Positions 39,952 to 50,798 of a stretch of 64,000 nt of DNA are shown here, piece by piece; within the stretch, counting starts at the first letter, position 1; each line of letters opens with the position of its first letter. Made by a program: the position numbers and the translations under genes. The notes beneath the pieces are model-generated. The model saw only the letters and a program-made list of their open reading frames with translations, was not told the DNA's origin and did no database searches. Origin of the DNA: JAJPKK01 sp963824905. GTDB lineage: Bacteria; Pseudomonadota; Alphaproteobacteria; Rhizobiales; Xanthobacteraceae. The stretch is from positions 1-64,000 of the forward strand of contig CAWGRH010000008.1 of NCBI GenBank assembly GCA_963824905.1. Reading direction: 5' to 3'.

Positions 39952-40586
39952 TCATTCCTCGACAAGCGTGGCGAAGCGCTCGAGAAAGCGGCGCTTGGCG
40001 GTCTCGGCCGGCCACGGCGTGAGATAATCCTTCTCGACGGCGGCAGGCAAGGCCGGCCGCGGGCCGAACAAGCGTCGCGCTTCGGTGACGCTGAAGCCGG
40101 CGAGAACCGTCGCCTCCAGGAACGCGGAGCCGTGATCGGCCGTCTTGATGATGGCGAGGATCTCGGCCGGAAGCGCCGGCGGCAATCCGAACCGCACATG
40201 GATGGCGGTCAGGAGGCGCTGCTCCACGGCCTTGTAGGAGCCGCCGATGACGACCTTGAACGGCGAGATCATGTCGCCGATCACGTATTCCGGCGCATCG
40301 TGGAGCAGCAGCGCGAGGCCGAGCCGGCGATCGACGGCGCCGTTCTGCCGGCGCGCGATCTCGCCCACCAGCAGCGTGTGCTGGGCCACCGAGAAAATGT
40401 GATCGCCGAGGTCTGGCCGTTCCAGCGCGCGACGCGGGCGAGGCCGTGGGCGATGTCCTCGATTTCGATGTCGAGCGGCGAGGGGTCGAGGAGGTCGAGC
40501 CGGCGGCCGGACAGCATCCGCTGCCAGGCGCGGCGGCGCCGCCTCGCGCGGCTCTGCGCCCGACCTGACGATCGGGCTGCACTCAT
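39952..40586 (-). CDS. HD-domain hydrolase (YfbR-like)
   Basis: About 211 residues of the HD phosphohydrolase superfamily. It shows LDLLDPSPLDIEIEDIAHGL, then a His in SVAQHTLLVGEIARR, the metal-binding HD pair in LGLALLLHDAPEYVIGDMIS and a later Asp in IIKTADHGSAFLEAT. YfbR-type relatives remove phosphate from deoxynucleotides. Breaks lie near 40405 and 40540. ATG at 40586 gives SAARSSGRAQSRARRRR, an unusually basic N-terminus. Confidence 0.8.
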
Positions 40587-40621
40587 GGGGTCGGTCCGGG
40601 CCGCGCGGCGGCGGCCTGCCG

Positions 40622-42024
40622 TCACGACCTTCCCGTCGAACGGCCGAGCAGGCTCGCCATTTCCTCCTCGATGCTGGTGAACACCGGGGCGGGACGCGGG
40701 CCGGGACCCGTCAGCGGCACCGGCTGCGGCGCCGGCGCGATCGGCTCCGGGCGGCGATGGGTTGCGGTACCACGGTCACCTCGGGCAGCGGCGGTGGCGG
40801 GGGCGGGGGAGGCGGCGCCGGCTCGTGAGGCGGCACCTCGATCGCGACATGCGGCGGACGGCGGCGCTGTCCGCTCGACCGGCCTGATCGGACGCCGCAG
40901 CGCGGCTTCGAGCCGCTGCGCCATCTCGGCGAGATTCGAGGCTTCCTCCTGGCCGTGCGGGGCGGCAGCGGTGGCGCCGCCGGCATGCGCCGGTCTCCGC
41001 ACATCGGGAACACCGGCTCGAACGCCGGCGGCGGCGGCGGTGGCGGGATGACCGGCCAGGCTCGACGGGAGTCGGCATCAGCGGCGGCGCGACGGCATCT
41101 TCGTCGAACGGCCACGCGGCTGCCTCGCGCAGGCGCGGCGGTTCGACGGGCATCGGCGCGGCGGGTTCGGGCGCCGGCCAGTGACCTGGGGCGAGACGTA
41201 CGGCGACACGTGCGGAGGCTCGACCGGCGTTGCCGCAACCGGCTCGGGTGCCGGCCAGGTAGGCTCGACGTGCAGGGGCTCGGCGTGCACGCCTCGACTG
41301 CACCGGCGCGGCGGGCTCGGGCGCCGGCCAGGACGTGCGCGCTGGCTCGGCCGCGGCCACAGCGACCGGCTCAGGCGCGGGCCACGACGCGTGCAGCGGC
41401 TCGGCCGGCGCGACGGCATCGGCTCGGGCGCCGGCCAGTGCGTTTCCTCGATCGCCGGCGCGGCGCGCAGCGCGGGCTCGTAGCGGGCGACGGCGCGGCG
41501 CAGGTTCGTAAGCGGGATCGTACGTCGCCGCCGGGCGATACATCGGTTCGCGAGAGATCGGCTCGCGCGGCATCAGCTCGCGCGGCATGGGTTCGCGGGG
41601 CATGGGCTCGCGCGACATGGGCTCGCGCGAGATCGGCGGGACGGGCTCGTAGGTCGGCGACGGGCGGGACAAGGATTCGAGCGCCGGGCTCGCCTTGGTG
41701 TCACGCGCACCGGCGACGGCGCCGGCGCCGCCTGCCGCTGCGGCCTTGTCGATGTTCGGCTCGACCACGATGTCGGTCGGCCCGCCGATCAGCAGCAGAT
41801 GCTCGACGTTGTCGCGCCGGATCAGCACCAGACTGCCGGCGCCCGTCGACGCTCGCTGCATCGAGCACCGCAAGACGCGGCTGCCGGCCGCGCGGGCCGG
41901 CAATGCCAGAGTGCCACCGCTCAGTCGCCGCATCAGGTATCCGCCGATACCGAGCACCGCGAGCACGACGACGAAGGCGAGCAGGAACTTCACCGGGACC
42001 GACAGGTGTTGAAGAACGTTCCAT
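40622..42024 (-). CDS. FliO-like membrane protein with long Pro/Glu-rich tail, frame broken
   Basis: One N-terminal membrane helix (VKFLLAFVVVLAVLGIGGYL) is followed by a FliO-like domain of which LVLIRRDNVEHLLLIGGPTD and IVVEPNI are diagnostic. The remaining 350 or so residues are low complexity: repeated REPMPREPMPRELMPREP units near 41550-41650, then repeated WPAPEPV/EPxR units, with a short conserved end, TSIEEEMASLLGRSTGRS. About eight breaks. ATG at 42024 with one extra G restores NVLQHLSVPVKFLL. No flagellar genes are near; it is divergent from cckA. It may act outside the flagellum. Confidence 0.65.
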
Positions 42025-42442
42025 CGATGCTCCCTTTCGCCCTGGCCGCACGCACGGAGCGATTCTCGAAAACGCTCCGATGCGTCACGCCACCTACATG
42101 ATCAGCGGACGCGCCCGCCTCCGCTCGTCAGGCGACCGGTCATCCGGCAATTTCGCAAGCCGCGCCCGGCCGAATGATTCCGAAACCCAACCGAGGATCG
42201 GTACTGCCGATCGCCCCTTTGCACAAGTCTCTGGAAAACCGTTGGTTTCTCGGAATACGGGTTTGATGGCGAAATGATGGCATAACCCACCCTGCCACCG
42301 CCGCAGCGAGGTCTCGAATCCACCGCTGCGCCAGCGAATCGCGGCGCCCACAACGGCCTGCGCGGCATCCCCTTGCGAAGCACGGCCTGCTGGGGCAGTC
42401 AGGAGTCCGTTGGGTTGCTGGAAGGGGTGGATACGGTTCGTC
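42025..42442. promoter_or_regulatory. Divergent upstream region of cckA with five GANTC sites
   Basis: These 418 bases separate the FliO-like gene from cckA and contain no convincing gene. GANTC, the CcrM methylation site of alphaproteobacteria, occurs at 42061, 42176, 42316, 42336 and 42403, denser than expected for such a GC-rich stretch. No TTAA-N7-TTAA CtrA box was seen. Promoter positions are not clear. Confidence 0.4.
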
Positions 42443-45007
<2,565 letters not shown>

Positions 45008-45026
45008 ACGACGGGCGCAAGGAACG

Positions 45027-45254
45027 ATGAGCGCCGCCGCGACGACGCGCCCGAAACCGACAGCGAGCGCCGCACCACCAACCTGATCCTGCTCGGCGAT
45101 CATCGTCGCCGTCATCGGCGGCGCGGTGTGGCTCGGCAACGCGATGCTCGACGCCCGCCGGGCCGACGAATGCATGGCGTCCGGCCGCAGCAACTGCGCG
45201 CCGATCGCCAATCCGCGCCGCAGCCGCGGTGAGCGTCGCCCCGGCTACGGATGA
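45027..45254 (+). CDS. Small single-helix membrane protein downstream of cckA, frame broken
   Basis: After correcting two compensating single-base errors (near 45035 and 45095) it reads RRDDAPETDSERRTTNLIL, LAIIVAVIGGAVWLGNAML and DARRADECMASGRSNCAPIA, then ends RGERRPGYG. So it has a charged N-terminus, one helix and a short basic tail with two cysteines. It starts 19 bases after cckA. Similar small proteins accompany cckA in relatives, to my recollection. Function is unknown. Confidence 0.6.
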
Positions 45255-45257
45255 AGC

Positions 45258-45548
45258 TCAGTACCTGTCGTACGGTATCGCCTTGCGCGGGTCGTAGTCG
45301 CGCGGGAAGTAGCAGCGGAAGCCGACGTAGTCGCCGTAGCGGCGGTGCACGCTGGTGATCACCGCGATCTTGTTGTACTGCGCGCAGTGCAGATAGGCGA
45401 GGTCGCGGAAGACGTTGCCGGCATCCGGCGCCCACATGATGATCCCGCCGGTGTCGTTGCCGGTCACGCCCGGCGGCACGGTGTCGACCATGTCGGCATG
45501 CGCCGCGAGCGCGAACGGAACGATGGCCGCTGCGAGCACCCAGCGCAT
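45258..45548 (-). CDS. Small secreted protein of unknown function
   Basis: 96 residues, intact. The signal peptide is RWVLAAAIVPFALAAHA; the mature part includes DTVPPGVTGNDTGGIIMWAP, DLAYLHCAQYNKIAVITSVH and YVGFRCYFPRDYDPRKAIPY, with two cysteines that could pair. Its stop lies three bases from the stop of the small gene on the other strand. No family is recognised. Confidence 0.65.
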   Translation of the reverse strand: MRWVLAAAIVPFALAAHADMVDTVPPGVTGNDTGGIIMWAPDAGNVFRDLAYLHCAQYNKIAVITSVHRRYGDYVGFRCYFPRDYDPRKAIPYDRY

Positions 45549-46040
45549 GGAAGAAGCTCCACTCCCCGGCCGGAAAAACTCCAGGCGACACAGTCCGACT
45601 ATCGCGACGCCCAATTCAAGCCCGTTGCGGCGATCGCGCCCGAGGTGTGGCATCGCCGCGACACCTTCGCGGCATCGCACACGACCCCGCCGGAACTCGG
45701 GTATTCTGCCGCTGCGAGTCGGGGAGGCCGTGAAAAAAAGGGCACGCGGGCATGAACCTGCGGGCCCTTTCGTTCAACAAAGAGTAACCGAAGTCGTCCA
45801 GGATCGCGTTGGCGTGACTGGCGGGTTCCCGGGGCGCCAGCGCGGGGACCTGCGCCACTTGGCGATCGTTGCGGAAGCAAATTGGGGGGTCACCATGCAT
45901 CGGTATTTCTGCGCTGCCCACCGCCCGGGGTTCGACCCGAGGCGGCTCGACCCGCGGTGACCGGCTCGCTGCAGCGCACGACGCTTCCGATCCTTCGCTT
46001 CCGCTTTTCTCAGTAGCCAGTCCGATCAGTGAGACGGTTC
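45549..46040. other. Intergenic stretch without a convincing gene
   Basis: 490 bases between a minus-strand secreted protein and a plus-strand secreted protein. Open frames here lack ribosome sites and recognisable sequence. The one clear structure is the hairpin with an A/T run at 45733-45770. Confidence 0.4.
45733..45770 (-). terminator. Hairpin plus T-run, terminator-like on the minus strand
   Basis: Read on the minus strand: AAAGGGC, a loop region, GCCCTTT, then further T. The seven-base stem is perfect and runs into a total of seven consecutive T, the only such intrinsic-terminator shape I noticed in the window. No minus-strand gene upstream (45770-46040) is convincing, so it may end a short RNA or act on an unrecognised small gene. 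Confidence 0.4.
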
Positions 46041-46597
46041 ATGACCTCAGGCTTTCGTTCATCCGCTGCGTGGTCGCGGCGCACCCTTCTTGTCGGACTC
46101 GTGGCGTTTGCGGTGCATCCCGCGCTGCCTGCGGTTGCGGCGCGCGGAGCAAGCCCAGCGGGCGACGTCTCCGCCAAGACTTTCCTCACCCAGATCTACC
46201 AGAACTACGTCGGCAGCTCGTCGGGCGCCGCCAAGGGCGTCGCTCGCCTGCCGCCAAGGACGTGCGCGACTATTTCACTGTCGGGCTCGCCGGCCTCATC
46301 CTCGAGGATCGGGCGACCGCGGCAAAGAAAGGCGAGCCGCCGGCGCTCGACGGCGATCCGTTCGTCGGTCATCAGGACTGGGATATTTCCGATCTCGCGG
46401 TCGACGTGAAGGACAAGCCCGCCGCCGCCAAGGCGATCGGAACCGTGACCTTCAACAATGCCGGCAAGCCGGAGAAGGTCGTGATCGAGCTGCTCCGCAA
46501 CGGCAAGGACTGGCGCATCGCCGACATCAAGTGGGATGCGTCGAGCCTGCGCGCGCTCTACCGCAAGAAGACATCGACGGCCAGCCTCGCCCACTAA
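46041..46597 (+). CDS. Tat-exported protein, DUF3828-like, frame broken
   Basis: A signal with twin arginine (AWSRRTLLVGLVAFAVHPAL) precedes a domain with AKTFLTQIYQNYVGSSSGAA, DYFTVGLAGLILEDRATAAK, DPFVGHQDWDISDLAVDVKD and KPEKVVIELLRNGKDWRIAD. The last strand-rich part resembles DUF3828/NTF2-like secreted proteins. One or two breaks lie near 46245. About 185 residues. Role unknown. Confidence 0.7.
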
Positions 46598-46714
46598 GGG
46601 GCGGCCTCGCCCACCAAGTGGCGACCCGACGGTAGCTTGACCCGCGCCGGCGATGCCGCGAATCCTCGCCCACGCCAGCCATGATGGCTTTGGCTTTCGG
46701 ACGGGAGATGAGGC

Positions 46715-47815
46715 ATGGCCGATCACGGCCGGCGGAACCGATTTTTCCAGAGCTGCGCGTGCTGTGACGCGCCGGCCCCTGAGGGCGGGCTCAGCCGCCG
46801 CACGTTCGTCGCGGCCGGATTGGCGGGCCTCGGCGCCGCCGCCGTCATCGGCACCTCGGATCGGTCTTCGGCCCAGACGGCGCCGCCGCGCCGCATCGAC
46901 GTCCACCATCACGTCGCGCCTCCGATCTGGGTCGAGGCACTCAAGAAGGCGAAGCTCGACAACCCGCCGATCATCGCCTGGACGGTGCAGCGCTCGCTCG
47001 ACGACATGGACAAGGCCGGGGTCGCGACCGCGATCGCCTCGCTACAGACGCCGGCGATCGACTTTCTCGGGCGTGAGGAGGCCGCCGCGGTCGCCCGCGC
47101 CTCCAACGACTACATGAAACGGCTTGCCGGCGATCATCCCGGCCGGTTCGGCGTCTTCGCGGTGCTGCCGATGCCGCATGTGGACGAGACGCTGCGCGAG
47201 ATCGAATACGCGCTCGACACGCTCCAGGTCGACGGCGTCGGCTTCATGACGAGCTACGGCACGAGGTATCTCGGCGACCCCACCTTCGCGCCGGTGATGG
47301 ACGAGCTCAACCGCCGCAAGGCGGTCGCCTACACCCATCCCAACAATGTCGACTGCTGCAACGAGCTCGGTGTCGGCGGCATGCCGCAGTCGATCATCGA
47401 GTTCGGCACCGACACCACGCGCACCATCGCGAGCCTGATTTTCTCGGGCACCTCGGCGCGCTGCCCGAACATCGATTTCATCTTCTCCCATGCCGGCGGC
47501 ACCGTCATCTCACTCGTCGAGCGCTTCACCGTGCAGATCGTCGCCAGCCCGAAGTTCAAGTCCTTCACCGGCGACGGCGTGATGGCCGAGCTCAAGCGCT
47601 TCTATTACGACACCGCGCAGTCCTCGAACCCGGTGAGCATGGCGGCGCTCACCAAGATGGTGGCGGTGTCGCAGATCCTGTTCGGCACCGACTATCCCTA
47701 CCGCACCTCCGACGAGCACGTGCGCGGCTTGGCCTCCGTGTTCGGTCCGGAGGACCTTGCCAAGATCGAGCGGGAGAATGCGCTGCGCCTCCTGCCGCAG
47801 TGGCGGGCGACGTAA
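46715..47815 (+). CDS. Tat-exported amidohydrolase (amidohydrolase 2 family)
   Basis: 366 residues, intact. A twin-arginine signal (LSRRTFVAAGLAGLGAA) shows it is folded before export to the periplasm. The barrel begins RRIDVHHHVAPPIWVEALKK with the metal-binding HxH. Later blocks are AYTHPNNVDCCNELG, FSHAGGTVISLVERF and LFGTDYPYRTSDEHVRGL. Family members include ACMSD and gamma-resorcylate decarboxylase; exported members are less common. It is a paralogue of the cytoplasmic-type gene at 6262. The substrate is unknown. Confidence 0.88.
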   Translation: MADHGRRNRFFQSCACCDAPAPEGGLSRRTFVAAGLAGLGAAAVIGTSDRSSAQTAPPRRIDVHHHVAPPIWVEALKKAKLDNPPIIAWTVQRSLDDMDKAGVATAIASLQTPAIDFLGREEAAAVARASNDYMKRLAGDHPGRFGVFAVLPMPHVDETLREIEYALDTLQVDGVGFMTSYGTRYLGDPTFAPVMDELNRRKAVAYTHPNNVDCCNELGVGGMPQSIIEFGTDTTRTIASLIFSGTSARCPNIDFIFSHAGGTVISLVERFTVQIVASPKFKSFTGDGVMAELKRFYYDTAQSSNPVSMAALTKMVAVSQILFGTDYPYRTSDEHVRGLASVFGPEDLAKIERENALRLLPQWRAT

Positions 47816-47834
47816 TCGGCACCAGGTCGATCGT

Positions 47835-47927
47835 GTGGCCCGGATGAGCGAAGCGACATCCGGGAACGGCGCTTCGGCGCGCTCTCGAGCCGATGATCCC
47901 GCATGTCGCTTCGCTCATGCGGGCTAC
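47835..47927. repeat. Paired inverted palindrome, family D (copy D3)
   Basis: The left arm GGCCCGGATGAGCGAAGCGA and the right arm CGCTTCGCTCATGCGGGCTA are inverted. It fills the gap between the amidohydrolase stop and the convergent EamA transporter stop, seven bases from the latter. Confidence 0.85.
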
Positions 47928-47934
47928 GAACGCG

Positions 47935-48848
47935 TCACCCTCGCCGCCGCGCCTCGCTCCACAGCAGGAACATGCCCGAGCCGACCACGATGGCGGAGCC
48001 GATGAGCAGCATCGGCGACGGGACGTCGCCCCACACCAGGAAGCCGAGGCAGATCGCCCACACCAGCGAGAAGTAGTTGAACGGCACCACCGCCGAGGTC
48101 GGCGCGAGATGGAGCGCCCGGGTCCACCAGAACTGGCCGAGCGCATTGCCGAGGCCGTTGAGGATCATGGCGAGCGAGGTCGCCGCAGGTCGGGACGACG
48201 AAGCCGAACGGAAGGCCGAGTGCGAAGACCGCGGTGAGGAACACCATCTGATACATGGTGAGCGTCTCGGCGGATTCGGTCGCGGTCATGCCGCGTACCC
48301 CGACGGTCACGGTGCCGAACAGCACGGCGTTGCAGAGCGCGAACAATGAGCCGCTCTGGAACGTCTCGGCGCCGGGGTCGGCGACCAGCAGCACGCCGAG
48401 GAAGCCGATGATCAGGGCGCCCCATCGCACCGCGCCGACGGGCTCCTTCAGGAAAGATGACGGCGGCGACCGTCGCGAACAGCGGCGCGGAGAAGTTGAT
48501 CGCGACCGCGCTCGCGAGCGGCATCAGGCTGAACGCGATCAGCAGAAACGCCTGCGAGCTCGCCTGGGATACGCCGCGCATCGCGTGCGCGCCGATGCGC
48601 CTGGTGCGAAACACCGCGAGGCCGGTGAACGGCAGAATGGCGAGGCTTGCGCCGACGAGCGACGTCGCCGAGCGCGAGAACAGCACCTCGCCGATCGGAT
48701 AGGTTGCGACGAGCCACTTCGACGTCGCGCTCGATCCCGCGAACAGGACGGTCGCCGCCAGCATGTAGGCGATGCCGAGCGGAATCCGCTCTTCGCGAAC
48801 CGGGCGTTCGCGAACCGGGGCCTGGGGTGCTGCAGAGGTGTCGTCCAC
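47935..48848 (-). CDS. EamA/DMT family transporter, frame broken
   Basis: A drug/metabolite transporter with ten helices in two EamA repeats, about 304 residues. Seen: GIAYMLAATVLFAGSSATSK, GVSQASSQAFLLIAFSLMPL, ASAVAINFSAPLFATVAAV, WGALIIGFLGVLLVADPGAE, SAVVPFNYFSLVWAICLGFL and the C-terminal SAIVVGSGMFLLWSEARRRG. Breaks lie near 48455 and 48190. The likely start is GTG at 48848. Such proteins often export amino acids or metabolites; the substrate is unknown. Confidence 0.82.
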
Positions 48849-49109
48849 GCGGCGAAATCTATCGTTTTCGCCGGGCCGCTGGGCGATCTTTGAGTGCCGG
48901 GGCGCACATGGGTGCGATGCACCGCCCGGCGGGGCGGCTTGACACCCCATGGTGGCGTCTTCACCGTCACCTCCGAGCCGGCGGAGAACGGGTTGCGCAC
49001 CGTGCTCGACGTGCAAGCGGTGGGCGAGGTGAAACGCTTGGACGCCGCCGGTTTCCCCGGCCGCACCGTCGGGCTTTCGCTGGGGAAATAGCGGGGCCGC
49101 TCAGCCGCC

Positions 49110-50023
49110 ACCGCCTCAGTCGCCTCCGCCTCAGTCGCCTCCCCCTCGTCGCCGCCCCCTCCGCCGCCGTCGCCGCCGCCGCCGTCACCGCCCCCTGCGT
49201 CGCTCCGGAGCCGGAATCGAAAGAGGCCATGCCGGTGTCGAGCGCATCGAACGCGCCGGCGTCGAAGGCGCTGAGATCGAACGCGCCGTGGTCGAGGCCG
49301 CCGGGGTCGAAGCTTCCCAGTCCCGCGGCATCGAGGTGATGGGCCGGGTCTGCTTGGTGTGCAGGGGCGTGGGCGCCAGGAATTCCACGACGGCCCCGAG
49401 CCGTCGCCTCCGGAATCCGAGCCGTCGGTCGACGCGGTCTGCGCCCGCATCACCTCCGACATCTGCCGATAATACGGGCGCAGCTCGTTCACCAGCAGGA
49501 GGGTGCCGCCGACGGCGAGAATGAGCGCCGCCGCTTCAGCCGGATTGCTGCGGATGAGCTCGGGGATGGTGCGGGCGCGGGCGATGTCGCTCGCGATCCG
49601 GCTCTCCTCGGCGTCGCCCGCCGGTGTGCGCTTGTAGGTTCGAAACAGCAGGACGCGCCGCTCCTCGATGAGCCCGCGCGCGAGCAGCGCCGGAACGATG
49701 AAGTCGCGGTTGAACCCCTCGAGGTTCTTGCCGTAGGCCTTCTGCACGCGCTTCACGAAATCCGTCATCGAGCCGGTATCGCCCTGCGCCGCTCGGACAA
49801 GGTCGAGAAGGGCGGCGGCATGCGGCGGCAGCGCCGCGCGCTTTCCGGTCGGGCGCACGTAGACGGTCTTCTTCGTTCCGAAGAAGCGCCGCGTCGCCTG
49901 CTCCTCCATCCGCACCACGCCTTGAGCGAGCAGCGACAGCAAGGTCACCTTCACCGTCTCGCGCGCCGGCGTGCGGTTCGGCTTGATCAGGAACAGAGAT
50001 TCGGCGGGACTGAGCGGCGCCAT
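49110..50023 (-). CDS. Membrane protein with glycine-rich C-terminus, unknown function
   Basis: The N-terminal 200 residues are well read: LSPAESLFLIKPNRTPARET, VKVTLLSLLAQGVVRMEEQA, LLDLVRAAQGDTGSMTDFVK and a single helix AAALILAVGGTLLLVNELRP. The rest is low complexity: Asp/Phe/Gly-rich units (about 49200-49330), then a run of GGGGDGGGG near 49140-49190, with at least three breaks. A stop read as GGD-TGA near 49110-49131 is likely. Glycine-rich tails of this kind follow TPM/DUF2207-like membrane proteins, but I see no such domain. The gap to the EamA gene holds nothing nameable. Confidence 0.6.
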
Positions 50024-50045
50024 TGGAGTGTGTGTCTCGTTGGTG

Positions 50046-50136
50046 GTCATCGCCGGGCTTGTCCCGGCGACCTCGCTTGGTAAGGCACGGCTGTGCCACG
50101 TTGATCGGGGTCGCCGGGACAAGCCCGGCGATGACG
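50046..50136. repeat. Paired inverted palindrome, family B (copy B3)
   Basis: The left arm GTCATCGCCGGGCTTGTCCC and the right arm CCGGGACAAGCCCGGCGATG are inverted across about 40 bases containing GGCACGGCTGTGCC and GATCGGGGTCG. The same GCTGTGCC to GATCGGGGTCG edge is seen just inside the right arm of the GIY-YIG element at 4301-4756. Confidence 0.85.
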
Positions 50137-50185
50137 GATCAATGGGTACGACGCGTAGCTGGGAAGCTGCCGTTGGCGGCGCCGG

Positions 50186-50656
50186 TCAGTCGTAGGCGGC
50201 ACCGGGATCGCGGCCGCCGCCGCCGAACCAGCGGCCGAGACCGCCAAGGCCACCGAGCCCGCTCAAACCGCCGAGCGACCCGATCGAGCCGAGAGAGCCG
50301 AGAGAGCCGAGCGACCCGATCGAGCCGAGCGAGCCGATCGACCCCAGGCGGCTCCGCAGCGAGCCGAGATCGCGCATCGAGCCGAAACGCCGGAGCGAGC
50401 CCAAATGGGGGATCGATCCGTTTCGGAGCGAGGCCAGGTTGGGGATCGATCCATGGCGGAGCGACCCGAGATTGGCCATCGATCCGTGCCGAAGCGAGCC
50501 CAGGTATGGGATCGATCCGAGATGACGCATCGAGCCGATGTAGGGAATCGAAAGGCCGCCGTGCTGGGCGGTCCGTGCCTCGGCGGCGGGTGCGGTGAAA
50601 CTCAAAAGGGCGGCCGCAATGGCCGCCGCGGCAACCGGTCCCGGAATGCTTTTCAT
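50186..50656 (-). CDS. Secreted protein built of GSxxxL-GSLRH repeats
   Basis: 156 residues, intact. The signal peptide (about residues 1-27, ending PAAEA) is followed by about six 11-residue repeats of the plan GS-(I/M)-x-x-(L/I)-GSLRH, for example GSMANLGSLRH and GSIPNLASLRN. They decay into short GSL/GSI units (GSIGSLGSIGSLGSLGS) and a glycine-leucine tail with one Trp, RWFGGGG. At DNA level the region is a 33-base tandem repeat with drift. A regular Leu/Ile/Ser/Gly pattern suits a beta-solenoid or self-assembling surface fibre. I recognise no family. It is separate from its neighbours. Confidence 0.75.
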   Translation of the reverse strand: MKSIPGPVAAAAIAAALLSFTAPAAEARTAQHGGLSIPYIGSMRHLGSIPYLGSLRHGSMANLGSLRHGSIPNLASLRNGSIPHLGSLRRFGSMRDLGSLRSRLGSIGSLGSIGSLGSLGSLGSIGSLGGLSGLGGLGGLGRWFGGGGRDPGAAYD

Positions 50657-50798
50657 GCGTTGGGCTCCTGCCTGGGTTCCCCCGCACGTTGGTGTTCCAG
50701 GACGAGGTTTGGACGCACGCACTCCCCGCATGCGTTGGCGGGGAGGCGCGCGTTTCACGCATGACGGCCTCGAACGGCGTCGTTCGTGGCAGGGGCCG

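Noticed and set aside
48894..49091. A short plus-strand frame ending DAAGFPGRTVGLSLGK
   Set aside because: It reads like protein near its end but has no start context, no family I recognise and lies between two minus-strand genes. It could be a remnant; support is too weak to list.
49110..49200. Tandem GCCTCCGCC-type DNA repeat as a separate element
   Set aside because: It codes the glycine-rich tail of the minus-strand membrane protein, so its repetition is explained by the protein.
50024..50140. CRISPR-like repeat structure
   Set aside because: The two repeats are inverted rather than direct, differ between copies, and occur singly in gene gaps. They are REPIN-like pairs, not an array.
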